A stretch of DNA of 17,688 nt from Amphritea sp. GTDB taxonomy: Bacteria > Pseudomonadota > Gammaproteobacteria > Pseudomonadales > Balneatricaceae. Under the pieces are notes generated by a model. It did no database searches and was not told the origin of the DNA. It saw only the letters and a list, made by a program, of their open reading frames with translations. The stretch lies in contig JAGPUU010000148.1 in NCBI GenBank assembly GCA_018067325.1, positions 1 to 17,688 of the forward strand. Reading direction: 5' to 3'. Positions within the stretch are counted from its first letter, which is position 1, and every line of letters begins with the position of its first letter. Shown in pieces: positions 1-6,585 of this stretch. Both the position numbers and the translations under genes were made by a program.

Positions 1-163
1 CGGCATGACTCGCGGCGACAAAATGATTTACATCTGCGGTAATGCGATTATTCCGAATCATTTCCTGAAATCCGGGTGCAACATACCCTGCCAGAATACC
101 GGCAACGGCGAGAACAACCATTAATTCAATCAGCGTAAAACCACGCTGCTTATTATTATGCAA
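1..163 (-). CDS. FimT/GspH-family type IV minor pilin, partial (3' end outside window)
   Basis: Only the first 54 codons are in the window; the gene runs off the left edge. The likely start is TTG at 163-161, because a GAGG ribosome-binding motif lies 8 nt upstream and there is no nearer in-frame ATG. The short basic leader (LHNNKQRG) ends in Gly8, followed by the prepilin peptidase site and transmembrane helix FTLIELMVVLAVAGILAG, with the conserved Glu at mature position 5 (residue 13). The following stretch (residues ~32-54, with RNNRIT and an HFVAASHA-like helix) is typical of the FimT/GspH family rather than of a major pilin. It would be cleaved and methylated by PilD and sit in the inner membrane or pilus tip. 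It is separated from the upstream pilin gene by 225 bp of AT-rich DNA, so it may have its own promoter. FimT and FimU cannot be told apart from this fragment. Confidence 0.85.
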   Translation of the reverse strand, partial: MHNNKQRGFTLIELMVVLAVAGILAGYVAPGFQEMIRNNRITADVNHFVAASHA

Positions 164-252
164 AAGAGGCACCTCTACTCATTCATCTATGAACAGCTTA
201 CTGAAGCAAATCCATTTACCCGCACTACTGTTTATATTTTAGACACAGGAAG

Positions 253-279
253 ATAATAGCGTACCCGATAAGTACCCAA
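253..279 (-). promoter_or_regulatory. Weak candidate promoter for the partial FimT/GspH gene
   Basis: On the minus strand, TTGGGT (279-274) and TATTAT (258-253) are separated by 15 nt, shorter than the ideal 17. A direct repeat of GTACCC (261-266 and 272-277), spaced 11 bp or one helical turn apart, overlaps it. The surrounding 164-388 interval is AT-rich and contains no gene and no clear terminator. The call is tentative. Confidence 0.25.
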
Positions 280-388
280 AACAGTTACTAATAGTTAAAC
301 AGTTGTAAGATAACGGAATAAGACTAAACCAATTCAAATAGTTGTGTAACTGATTTAAATCTTATTTTGTGATGAATTAAGGAATATA

Positions 389-874
389 TCAGCCTCTTCT
401 AATGCGCCCCATACCGGAAACCACTAAGGCTTTTTCATCTCCTGAAATTTTCACAGTGAAGGTTCCAGTATCCCCTGTCGTTCCTCTAGGGCTTAGTTTT
501 ATCTTCAGGCGCTTTTTATAGTCAACCCACACACCGTTGGGGAATTCATTCTGGCGCAACCGGGTATCCTGAAGAGAGTCATAACTATTATCGCCATTGA
601 GATCGAGATAACTGAGCACCCCTTCACTCCAACTGTTACCACAGCGGCCACTAGCAATATCCAGAGGACAGAGAGTAACGGATTGCTGACGGGTAACCGC
701 TTCGTAACGGGCCTGGCTGTAGCTGTCTTTTAATAGCTGTACGGTGGAATCAAGTTTCTGCGAGCTGACAAAGCCCTCCAGTGATGGCACTCCCACCGTC
801 AGCAAGATTGCTAATACACATAGGGCCACCAACAGTTCTATCAAAGTAACGCCTTTTTCTGTGTGACTATCCAT
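389..874 (-). CDS. fimT: FimT/GspH-family minor pilin with C-terminal GRxR motif
   Basis: A 161-residue minor pilin. The reading frame is open further upstream, but ATG at 874-872 is preferred: GGAG lies 8 nt upstream and it gives a short leader (MDSHTEKG) before the prepilin site. Processing after Gly8 gives a mature N-terminus VTLIELLVALCVLAILLTVG with Glu at position 5; Val instead of Phe at +1 is a minor variant. The C-terminal domain has the FimT/GspH pattern (SQARYEAVTRQQSVTLCPLD, then GRCGNSWSEGVLSYLDLNGD). Cys residues in LCPLD and GRCG could form a disulfide. The protein ends SGMGRIRRG, matching the GRxR tail through which Legionella FimT binds DNA in natural transformation (established for FimT; inferred here). 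It lies 22 nt after pilE and is probably the last gene of the minor-pilin operon. It could equally be annotated fimU; the family is certain, the symbol less so. Confidence 0.85.
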   Translation of the reverse strand: MDSHTEKGVTLIELLVALCVLAILLTVGVPSLEGFVSSQKLDSTVQLLKDSYSQARYEAVTRQQSVTLCPLDIASGRCGNSWSEGVLSYLDLNGDNSYDSLQDTRLRQNEFPNGVWVDYKKRLKIKLSPRGTTGDTGTFTVKISGDEKALVVSGMGRIRRG

Positions 875-896
875 AGCCATTGCTCCATCAAACCAC

Positions 897-1331
897 TTAC
901 CAGCATTCAGCCAATGCAGCTGTACCACCAGCAACCGATTTAGCACCCGACTGATCTATTCCTAGCTGCCCGCATGCATCATTACTCTGCCCACCTATAG
1001 GCGCAGCTAGTAAAATAAACCCGCCATTAACAACACCATGAAACCCATAGCGACGATCCATATCACCATTAGTCGCGCAGGCAGAAGTAAAGACAATATC
1101 GTTACCAGCGGCATCTAAGATCGGCCCATAACTCAAGTCAGAAGCATACCGCCGTTCCATCTGCTGGGTCATATCCAGTAAACAAAGCCGGGCAGATTCT
1201 CGCCAGCTTCGCTGTATATATTGCAAATATGAGGGGTAAGCGATCGCCGCTAGCAAGCCTACGATAGCCACTGCAATCATCAATTCAATGAGTGTAAAGC
1301 CACACAATTTAGGTTCAGATTTTCGTGGCAT
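897..1331 (-). CDS. pilE: Type IV pilus minor pilin PilE
   Basis: A 144-residue type IVa pilin. The leader MPRKSEPKLCG (11 residues) precedes the prepilin site, then FTLIELMIAVAIVGLLAAIA with Glu5 of the mature protein and AYPSYLQYIQRSWRESA, the typical PilE/ComP helix. The C-terminal part (DACGQLGIDQSGAKSV...ALAECW) fits the disulfide-bounded D-region of PilE minor pilins. The start ATG overlaps the pilY1 stop by one base (TGATG), implying translational coupling. In P. aeruginosa PilE is a minor pilin of the priming/tip complex that links other minor pilins to the shaft. The Cys next to the cleavage-site Gly (residue 10) is unusual but would be removed with the leader. No pilY2 gene separates it from pilY1. 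Confidence 0.92.
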   Translation of the reverse strand: MPRKSEPKLCGFTLIELMIAVAIVGLLAAIAYPSYLQYIQRSWRESARLCLLDMTQQMERRYASDLSYGPILDAAGNDIVFTSACATNGDMDRRYGFHGVVNGGFILLAAPIGGQSNDACGQLGIDQSGAKSVAGGTAALAECW

Positions 1332-4078
1332 CAGTCACGCTCCAGATAACGCCAGCTTATACGGCCACTTGGGCCCGGATCTTTCTGAACTTTGTCAGGT
1401 GGACTTTTATCCGAGTCAGACTGATCACCGGCTTCCACCCGATAATTGAAGTTATCACCAGCAATCATAGTTGCCCCCGCTCCATTACCCAGCTTTTCAC
1501 CTGATGCAACCACCTCATCACCATGGGTATCGATCACTTTATCCTTGTCATCAAACTGACCATCCCGGTTATTATCAGTGCTGACATAGCTCAGCCGACT
1601 ACCAGAGTACTTATCTAGTATTGTCTCAAAGCTCTCCCCACCGGTTTGGCAGGGGTCAGAGGTATAGCGTTTTGTAGCAAAAGTGACGTTAAGCCCGGTA
1701 AGTTGTGGCTCTGTAAGCATTCGCTCTCCCGAGGCGATCCAGTTACCGCTGCCATCAGGAGTCTGAAGATCCATAAACCAGCCCGACTGAGCGCTTTGCA
1801 ATCGGTTATTGGTCGTTAGCCGAAGCTCGCGGGTAACACCACCAATATCAAAGGAACCTTGCTGATAGACAGACTGCTCTAACAAAGCAGACCGCCCTCC
1901 GATAACAGCTGTATTCTTATCCAGAACTCCATAAAAGGTTTGCAGGCTATCATCTGCTTTATCGGAAAGTTCGAAATCCTTACCCGTACCGAAAAAGAGA
2001 AAGTTATGCCCTTTTTTATCTTCAGACACTGCAATACCAGAAGTAATAGGCTGTATATCACCGGCACTACAGGGCTTGCTCTGTATTGAGCTACTACAGG
2101 CCTGAAAAAGTTTGTATGCCAGTTTCCACGCTGAGGAATCCGGACTGCTCAGATCAAATTTCCATACATTGCCATAAAGATCACCACCGTAAATAGCAGT
2201 GACCGTTTCCCCATCATCACTCACAGGCGATAGGGTCGACATACCGTTCGGTCGGTCAAGCCCGACCGGAGCCTCATCTATACCGGTATTGGTGGACAGT
2301 TTAATAACCTGCTGCCCGGTGGCCAGATCAGCCAAATAAATGACTGCGTCTCCGCTAGTACTGGCATGCCCATCCGGCTCAGTGTTGTTATAACCGTTAC
2401 CGAAAGCCACATACCAATGGCCATCCTGAAGCTTAACAATCGCAGGCTGAGCATAGCTGTAACCCATATCTGCGTCGTTGCTATCGGTAAACTCCCAAGC
2501 AAAAATCTGATTAGCCGCCGCTTCAGTAAAATGGCCAGGATCCGTTATATCGAGCACATAGACTCCCTGCCCACCGCCATTCAAACCACCGGCAAGCATC
2601 GTTCGCCAGACATCATCGATCATCGCATCATTCACCATTGGTGAACCATCAACATAGTAATGATGCTCATACTCCTCATCGGCCAGATGTTTAAGTTTGG
2701 GCAATAATACCGAAGGGATATAGGCGACGAGTTCTTTGCCGTCTGACGCCCGAAAACCATGAAGCATGCCATCATTGGCGCCCACATAGACCATCGGCTC
2801 CCGGGCTTTGATGCTTGTTTGAAAAGCCCGATAAGAGGCACTGCTATTAAAGCTCCGGGATGCCCCAATATAGATAGGATTAGAATGAACAATATCGCCT
2901 AGCGCATGACTTCGGACACGAAGACCCGCGATCTCTTCACCACGGATATACCTGACCAACTCGTCAACCGAGGGATAACCTAATGCTAGCTGCTCAGCAG
3001 CATTCAACCTATTCGAGCGAAAGGGAAGCGCAGCAGTGCCCCTGTTAGTAATCACCACTCGAGCTGCCTCTGCTGGAATAGATGACGACGAATACCAGGC
3101 CGGTACAGAGTCAAAACCAAGATCACCGGATATTGAATCAACTACCGCACTATAAGCACTCAGTTCCCCAGACCAGCCAGCAGTATTATAACTAGCCTGA
3201 TAGAGATTCAGCCCTGTGTTTACATAACCACTGTTCGCGCTCAAACCGGTTTCTGTGAATGATTTTTTACTAATATCGGTAAATATGCTACTTAACGAGG
3301 TGAGCAGCTCAGCTTCATTACCGGCCAGAAAGTACGCGCCATGCCCTTTGGTTGCCGCGTCTTTTAACATAGGAAAGTCGATATCAAAGCCGATCGTATA
3401 GGTATACATATTCTGCACACCGTCCTGACCGCTCAGATCAGTATCCCAGGCGAATTTCGCCAGGTCATCCAGGAAATACCTGGCGGATGAATCATTGTCG
3501 CTTGTATCCCAGTTAGGTAAATGACTCCCCGCATCGGCGTCATTAAGATTACTGAAATCCCCATCCTGAGTCGGCTCTCCATCTGAAAGCACAATGGTAA
3601 AATTTTTCTGGCACTGACTGGTTATCGGCGATTGGTAGTTACTACCTGTATGCGTAAAGTGACCTCGCATCCCCCTGAAGTAGCGGGTAACCTCGTAATG
3701 AGCCTCTGCAACCGGAGTATTACCGCCTGCACTGTAGCCGTTTAATGTAGCGAGAAGATCTTCCTGATTCGTACCGCAAGCTTTATCTACCTGCCCTCCA
3801 TCATTTCCATTCAGCCGTGCCAAGCCAATTTTCATCCCCTGTCCCGACTTAATTACCGCTTCAGCTGCAGATTTAGCCTGATCCATCTTTGACGCCCCCC
3901 CACTGCCGGGGGCACGCCCCATACTGCCCGACGTATCCAGCAGAAGCATCACGTTCGGCTCAGCGGTCTCAATGACACTAATGGGAATCTGACTCAGATT
4001 ATATTCAGCCGCATCTGCCTGCCAGGCTAAGAGTGCCGCCAGTGGTAATACTTTAAACCTCCCTGCTTTACTCATCAT
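1331..4078 (-). CDS. pilY1: PilY1-like pilus tip adhesin (vWA domain plus C-terminal beta-propeller)
   Basis: A 915-residue secreted protein, exported by Sec and carried at the pilus tip; known PilY1 proteins promote pilus extension, adhesion and surface sensing. The N-terminus is a signal peptide (MMSKAGRFKVLPLAALLAW, likely cleavage after ADA, residue 23). A von Willebrand A domain follows (about 42-270) with a complete MIDAS: DTSGS (Asp48, Ser50, Ser52), Thr121 in GGNTP, Asp166 in LSDGEP. The C-terminal half is the PilY1 propeller (motifs VYVGANDGMLHGF, YVLDITDP, AFGNGYNN, YGGDLYGNVWKFDLS). A DxNxDGxxDxxD calcium-type loop lies at about 835-846 and the protein ends with the family signature GRISWRYL. 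ATG 4078 overlaps the pilX stop (TGATG); TTG 4081 or ATG 4075 are alternatives. It is clearly shorter than the about 1,160-residue P. aeruginosa protein, probably from a compact vWA region. Confidence 0.95.
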   Translation of the reverse strand: MMSKAGRFKVLPLAALLAWQADAAEYNLSQIPISVIETAEPNVMLLLDTSGSMGRAPGSGGASKMDQAKSAAEAVIKSGQGMKIGLARLNGNDGGQVDKACGTNQEDLLATLNGYSAGGNTPVAEAHYEVTRYFRGMRGHFTHTGSNYQSPITSQCQKNFTIVLSDGEPTQDGDFSNLNDADAGSHLPNWDTSDNDSSARYFLDDLAKFAWDTDLSGQDGVQNMYTYTIGFDIDFPMLKDAATKGHGAYFLAGNEAELLTSLSSIFTDISKKSFTETGLSANSGYVNTGLNLYQASYNTAGWSGELSAYSAVVDSISGDLGFDSVPAWYSSSSIPAEAARVVITNRGTAALPFRSNRLNAAEQLALGYPSVDELVRYIRGEEIAGLRVRSHALGDIVHSNPIYIGASRSFNSSASYRAFQTSIKAREPMVYVGANDGMLHGFRASDGKELVAYIPSVLLPKLKHLADEEYEHHYYVDGSPMVNDAMIDDVWRTMLAGGLNGGGQGVYVLDITDPGHFTEAAANQIFAWEFTDSNDADMGYSYAQPAIVKLQDGHWYVAFGNGYNNTEPDGHASTSGDAVIYLADLATGQQVIKLSTNTGIDEAPVGLDRPNGMSTLSPVSDDGETVTAIYGGDLYGNVWKFDLSSPDSSAWKLAYKLFQACSSSIQSKPCSAGDIQPITSGIAVSEDKKGHNFLFFGTGKDFELSDKADDSLQTFYGVLDKNTAVIGGRSALLEQSVYQQGSFDIGGVTRELRLTTNNRLQSAQSGWFMDLQTPDGSGNWIASGERMLTEPQLTGLNVTFATKRYTSDPCQTGGESFETILDKYSGSRLSYVSTDNNRDGQFDDKDKVIDTHGDEVVASGEKLGNGAGATMIAGDNFNYRVEAGDQSDSDKSPPDKVQKDPGPSGRISWRYLERD

Positions 4079-4662
4079 CAATACTCAAACCGCTTTCGAT
4101 ATTCACTGACGAGAATCACTTCACTGTTACCTGTCGCTCCCGTACTACGACTCAACTGGCGAAATAACCCTGAACCTGATTCACCTAAATAGGAGCCTTT
4201 GACTGTCTTGTTATCCGCATCATACTGCCTGAATTCCAGAGTCACCCGGGACTGCTCATCAACCCTACCCAGTTGAGCTGCATTAGCATCGAACAGGGTG
4301 ACCAACTGGGCTTTACTCTCCCAGTCACTGACCGAGTTCAGTTGGCCCAGTTTCTCTTTTAGCAAAGAACTCTTTGAACTATCAAAAACAAACTCGTTAC
4401 TGGTTGTATACCAGTCATCATAGTGAATCAGGTCGGGCATCTCACTCTGCTCAGACAGCCACTTTTCTGAATAGAGCAAAGCCGTTTCTGCTGCTTCAAA
4501 GGCCACAGTTTCATCCTGCATATTGGCCGCCATCCGCAGCTGCAATACGTTACTCTGCAGAGAAGTAGAGGCCATCAACGCCATGACCAAAAGTAAAATC
4601 AGCGCAACCACTAATGTAGCTCCACGCTGAGCATTGCAAAAATACTGAGTTCTAGTAATCAT
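4078..4662 (-). CDS. pilX: Type IV pilus assembly protein PilX
   Basis: A 194-residue protein with the PilX N-terminal signature: leader MITRTQYFCNAQRG, then ATLVVALILLLVMALMASTSLQ and a SNVLQLRMAANMQDETVAFEAAE helix. Mature position 5 is Val, not Glu, as in the type II secretion tip subunit GspK, which fits a subunit at the very tip of the complex. The start ATG at 4662 overlaps the pilW stop by one base and has a perfect AGGAGG motif about 7 nt upstream, the strongest ribosome-binding site in the operon. It ends overlapping pilY1. In P. aeruginosa PilX joins PilV, PilW and PilY1 in the priming complex. Confidence 0.9.
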   Translation of the reverse strand: MITRTQYFCNAQRGATLVVALILLLVMALMASTSLQSNVLQLRMAANMQDETVAFEAAETALLYSEKWLSEQSEMPDLIHYDDWYTTSNEFVFDSSKSSLLKEKLGQLNSVSDWESKAQLVTLFDANAAQLGRVDEQSRVTLEFRQYDADNKTVKGSYLGESGSGLFRQLSRSTGATGNSEVILVSEYRKRFEY

Positions 4663-5405
4663 TAGCTACCCTCCTTCACTACCAGTGCATTTCTAAGCAA
4701 CGCCGTCGCTGTAAATATCTGATATAGACGCCGGTCAGATGTATCCACAGCAACAAAGGGGACTGCCAGCTGCTGAGCTTTACCGGTAACCCCCGTTGCG
4801 GAACTACTCATTAACAGATAAAAGCGGGCACTGATGACGTTACCCTTGTCGGCTACGGACATACTGGCGAGCTTTATATAATTATCCACAAGCTTATCGC
4901 CGTCAGTGTCGACGCCGTATTCGATTATCAGCTCTGAAATTCCTTCAACCAGAGCATCACCATTTTTATAAAGTGCGATACGCCCAACACCGGTAGCGCC
5001 GATATAGTAAGCAATACCATCAGTCTCCAGACCAGGCAGATAGACTATTTCACTGCGTATATTTTTCTGAACAATGACCAAATCAGAGTGGGTTGATTCA
5101 AAAGCAGTAACATCAGCTGCGGTATTGAACACCCCTTCGATAATCAGATCACCGGAGACTCCGACACCACTTTGACGCAGGTCTTTTAACAAAGCATGCA
5201 TAGCAAAGCGCCCACTTTCCTGGACTTCAGACATCGCATCCTGAAGCTGATAAGTCTGCGCTGAAGCCACATATGCGGCCAGCATTGCAGAGGTCAGTAG
5301 CAAACCAATCACGGAAGCGACCATCAATTCAATCAGCGTTAAGCCGGACTGATAGTTACCAGAAAGAGAGGCAGACCCCATAACCGGCCTCATATTAGAT
5401 CTCAT
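4662..5405 (-). CDS. pilW: Type IV pilus assembly protein PilW
   Basis: A 247-residue minor pilin (239 from the third Met). The prepilin site is QSG followed by LTLIELMVASVIGLLLTSAML, with Glu at mature position 5, then YQLQDAMSEVQESGRFAMHALLKDLRQSG, characteristic of PilW. Three in-frame ATGs are possible. ATG 5405 overlaps the pilV stop as ATGA, favouring coupling, but gives a 21-residue leader. ATG 5381 has the best Shine-Dalgarno (GAGG, 6 nt spacing) and gives a 13-residue leader. ATG 5393 is intermediate. The first two ATGs lie in a 12-bp tandem duplication (see 5391-5414). Role: priming/tip complex subunit with PilV, PilX and PilY1. Confidence 0.9.
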   Translation of the reverse strand: MRSNMRPVMGSASLSGNYQSGLTLIELMVASVIGLLLTSAMLAAYVASAQTYQLQDAMSEVQESGRFAMHALLKDLRQSGVGVSGDLIIEGVFNTAADVTAFESTHSDLVIVQKNIRSEIVYLPGLETDGIAYYIGATGVGRIALYKNGDALVEGISELIIEYGVDTDGDKLVDNYIKLASMSVADKGNVISARFYLLMSSSATGVTGKAQQLAVPFVAVDTSDRRLYQIFTATALLRNALVVKEGS

Positions 5406-5414
5406 ATTAGGTCT
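5391..5414 (-). repeat. 12-bp tandem duplication spanning the pilW start codon
   Basis: On the plus strand the units are catattagatct (5391-5402) and catattaggtct (5403-5414), identical at 11 of 12 positions. On the coding strand each carries an in-frame ATG, so pilW has two duplicated candidate starts; the upstream copy contains the pilV stop and creates the ATGA overlap. Confidence 0.8.
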
Positions 5415-5935
5415 ATCTCATGGGTGTAACTTCCGGCCGGTTTACCACCCTCACCTCCCCAACTAAGCATGATCTGAATGACTTGGTTGTTACGAATTAT
5501 CACTGCATCACCTAGGGGAAGGCTGGTTTCAATCCAGCCTAACCAAGTATTCAGATCGTTATAGGCCAGTTTCTTTTCAATGGGGGTAGACGCGGGGTTA
5601 GCGAAATTAGCGGCGGTGTCATTTTTCGCGAGCCGATAGAAGTCGTTCAACGCAGCTTTCTTATTCAGGCGCATCCGATCAGCCAAATCACCTGCCATCG
5701 CTATCGCCTGCGTTTGCAGGTAAGCACTCTGATTCTGTTCTAAACCACGGACCTGCATGATCATCATGCCAGACAGCCCGATAGCCACAAGCACTAGAGT
5801 CACCAGCACTTCAATCAGGCTCACACCCTGTTGAGAGATCTTTTTTGCAGAGGAATAAAAACGAGAGGAACGTCGATAGACCAGCTGGTCACTGACGGAC
5901 GGAAAATAAGGAAAAAACAATCCCTGTATACACAT
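5402..5935 (-). CDS. pilV: Type IV pilus modification/minor pilin PilV
   Basis: A 177-residue minor pilin from ATG 5935, chosen because AAGGA lies 7-8 nt upstream; the open frame extends back to a TTG at 5983 with no good ribosome-binding site. The prepilin site is SQQG followed by VSLIEVLVTLVLVAIGLSGMMIMQ, with Glu at mature position 5. The downstream AIAMAGDLADRMRLNKKAA is a PilV hallmark, as is the short WGGEGG segment near the end. First gene of the minor-pilin operon; its stop overlaps pilW. The leader before the cleavage Gly is 37 residues and rich in aromatics (GLFFPYFP), far longer than the usual 6-25. Either the start annotation is wrong or the leader is truly extended. Confidence 0.88.
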   Translation of the reverse strand: MCIQGLFFPYFPSVSDQLVYRRSSRFYSSAKKISQQGVSLIEVLVTLVLVAIGLSGMMIMQVRGLEQNQSAYLQTQAIAMAGDLADRMRLNKKAALNDFYRLAKNDTAANFANPASTPIEKKLAYNDLNTWLGWIETSLPLGDAVIIRNNQVIQIMLSWGGEGGKPAGSYTHEIDLI

Positions 5936-5991
5936 CACAACATCCTTGTTGTTTTTGTCTATAGAAGCGCCTACGGCGCTCAACAGGTATT

Positions 5992-6021
5992 ATATTAGAC
6001 AGGGCTGTTACTTTTTGCCAA
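5992..6021 (-). promoter_or_regulatory. Sigma70-like promoter of the pilV operon
   Basis: On the minus strand TTGGCA (6021-6016) and TAATAT (5997-5992) are separated by 18 nt; an overlapping TATAAT sits at 5994-5989 with longer spacing. Transcription would start around 5985, about 50 nt before the pilV ATG. No convincing sigma54 (GG-N10-GC) element was seen. The position fits an independent promoter between fkpB and pilV. Confidence 0.55.
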
Positions 6022-6036
6022 ATGTATTCGGCACGA

Positions 6037-6056
6037 TCAGTACCGTAAAATACTGA
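6037..6056. promoter_or_regulatory. Inverted repeat upstream of the pilV promoter
   Basis: TCAGTA (6037-6042) and TACTGA (6051-6056) form a perfect 6-bp dyad with an 8-nt spacer, ending 15 bp upstream of the putative -35 of pilV. No U-run follows on either strand, so it is not an intrinsic terminator. It could be an operator or activator site; the regulator is unknown. Confidence 0.4.
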
Positions 6057-6106
6057 CCTAACTCAATAAAAAGTTTATAAACCGGTTCAGCTACAGAATT
6101 ACCAGC

Positions 6107-6574
6107 CTACTCAACTGAGAGTATTTTAACTTCAAACTTAAGATTTTTACCCGCCAGAGGATGGTTAAAATCGATTGTCACCATCTTGTCATCAAACTCA
6201 GCAACAACCCCTGGCAACTCTCCATCAGAGGCATCGGCAAAGGAGACGACCAAACCAGATTCCAGCACCATATCACCAAACTGTTTCCGAGGAAGCCGTT
6301 GCATATTACTTGGATTAGACATGCCAAAACCCTGCTCAGGCAGAATAGCAATCACCGCTTCATCACCGGACTGCATTCCCATCAGGGTTTTCTCAAAGCC
6401 TTCCAGTAATTGACCATCGCCTACCGTAAAAGTAGCCGGTTTACCTTCAAAATTGGAATCAATCACCTGTCCGTCTTCCAGCTTGATAGCAAAGTGCAAC
6501 GTTACTTTAGCATCCGGAGTGATTGTCAGTTGTGGCGTCTCTTTTGATGAACCTTGTGACATATCTTGTGACAT
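6107..6574 (-). CDS. fkpB: FKBP-type peptidyl-prolyl cis-trans isomerase FkpB/SlpA
   Basis: A 155-residue cytoplasmic prolyl isomerase/chaperone of the SlpA-SlyD group (E. coli FkpB is 149). The FKBP fold starts with VTLHFAIKLEDGQVIDSNFEGKP (residues 24-46), followed by VGDGQLLEGFEKTLMGMQSGD (51-71), and closes with FNHPLAGKNLKFEVKILSVE. Between them lies the insert-in-flap segment, with the ILPEQGFGMSNPSNMQRLPRKQF region. There is no His/Cys-rich tail, so it is not SlyD. ATG 6574 has AAGG 8 nt upstream; a second in-frame ATG at 6562 arises from a 12-bp duplication. It lies 11 nt after lspA, the standard operon position. In relatives the next gene is usually ispH; here it is pilV. Confidence 0.93.
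   Translation of the reverse strand: MSQDMSQGSSKETPQLTITPDAKVTLHFAIKLEDGQVIDSNFEGKPATFTVGDGQLLEGFEKTLMGMQSGDEAVIAILPEQGFGMSNPSNMQRLPRKQFGDMVLESGLVVSFADASDGELPGVVAEFDDKMVTIDFNHPLAGKNLKFEVKILSVE
6551..6574 (-). repeat. 12-bp tandem duplication of the fkpB start codon region
   Basis: The coding strand reads ATGTCACAAGAT then ATGTCACAAGGT (6574-6563 and 6562-6551), 11 of 12 identical, encoding MSQD-MSQG. The second copy is a possible alternative start, though only the first has an upstream AAGG. Confidence 0.8.
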
Positions 6575-6585
6575 AACACAGACCT

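Noticed and set aside
875..946. Longer form of the FimT-like protein starting at 946
   Set aside because: It would run back into pilE and put 32 residues before the cleavage Gly; the ATG at 874 has the better ribosome-binding site and a normal leader.
5984..6106. Sigma54 promoter upstream of pilV, as for the major pilin gene in Pseudomonas
   Set aside because: The TTGGCA resembles the -24 half, but there is no GC at the -12 position; a sigma70 reading fits better.
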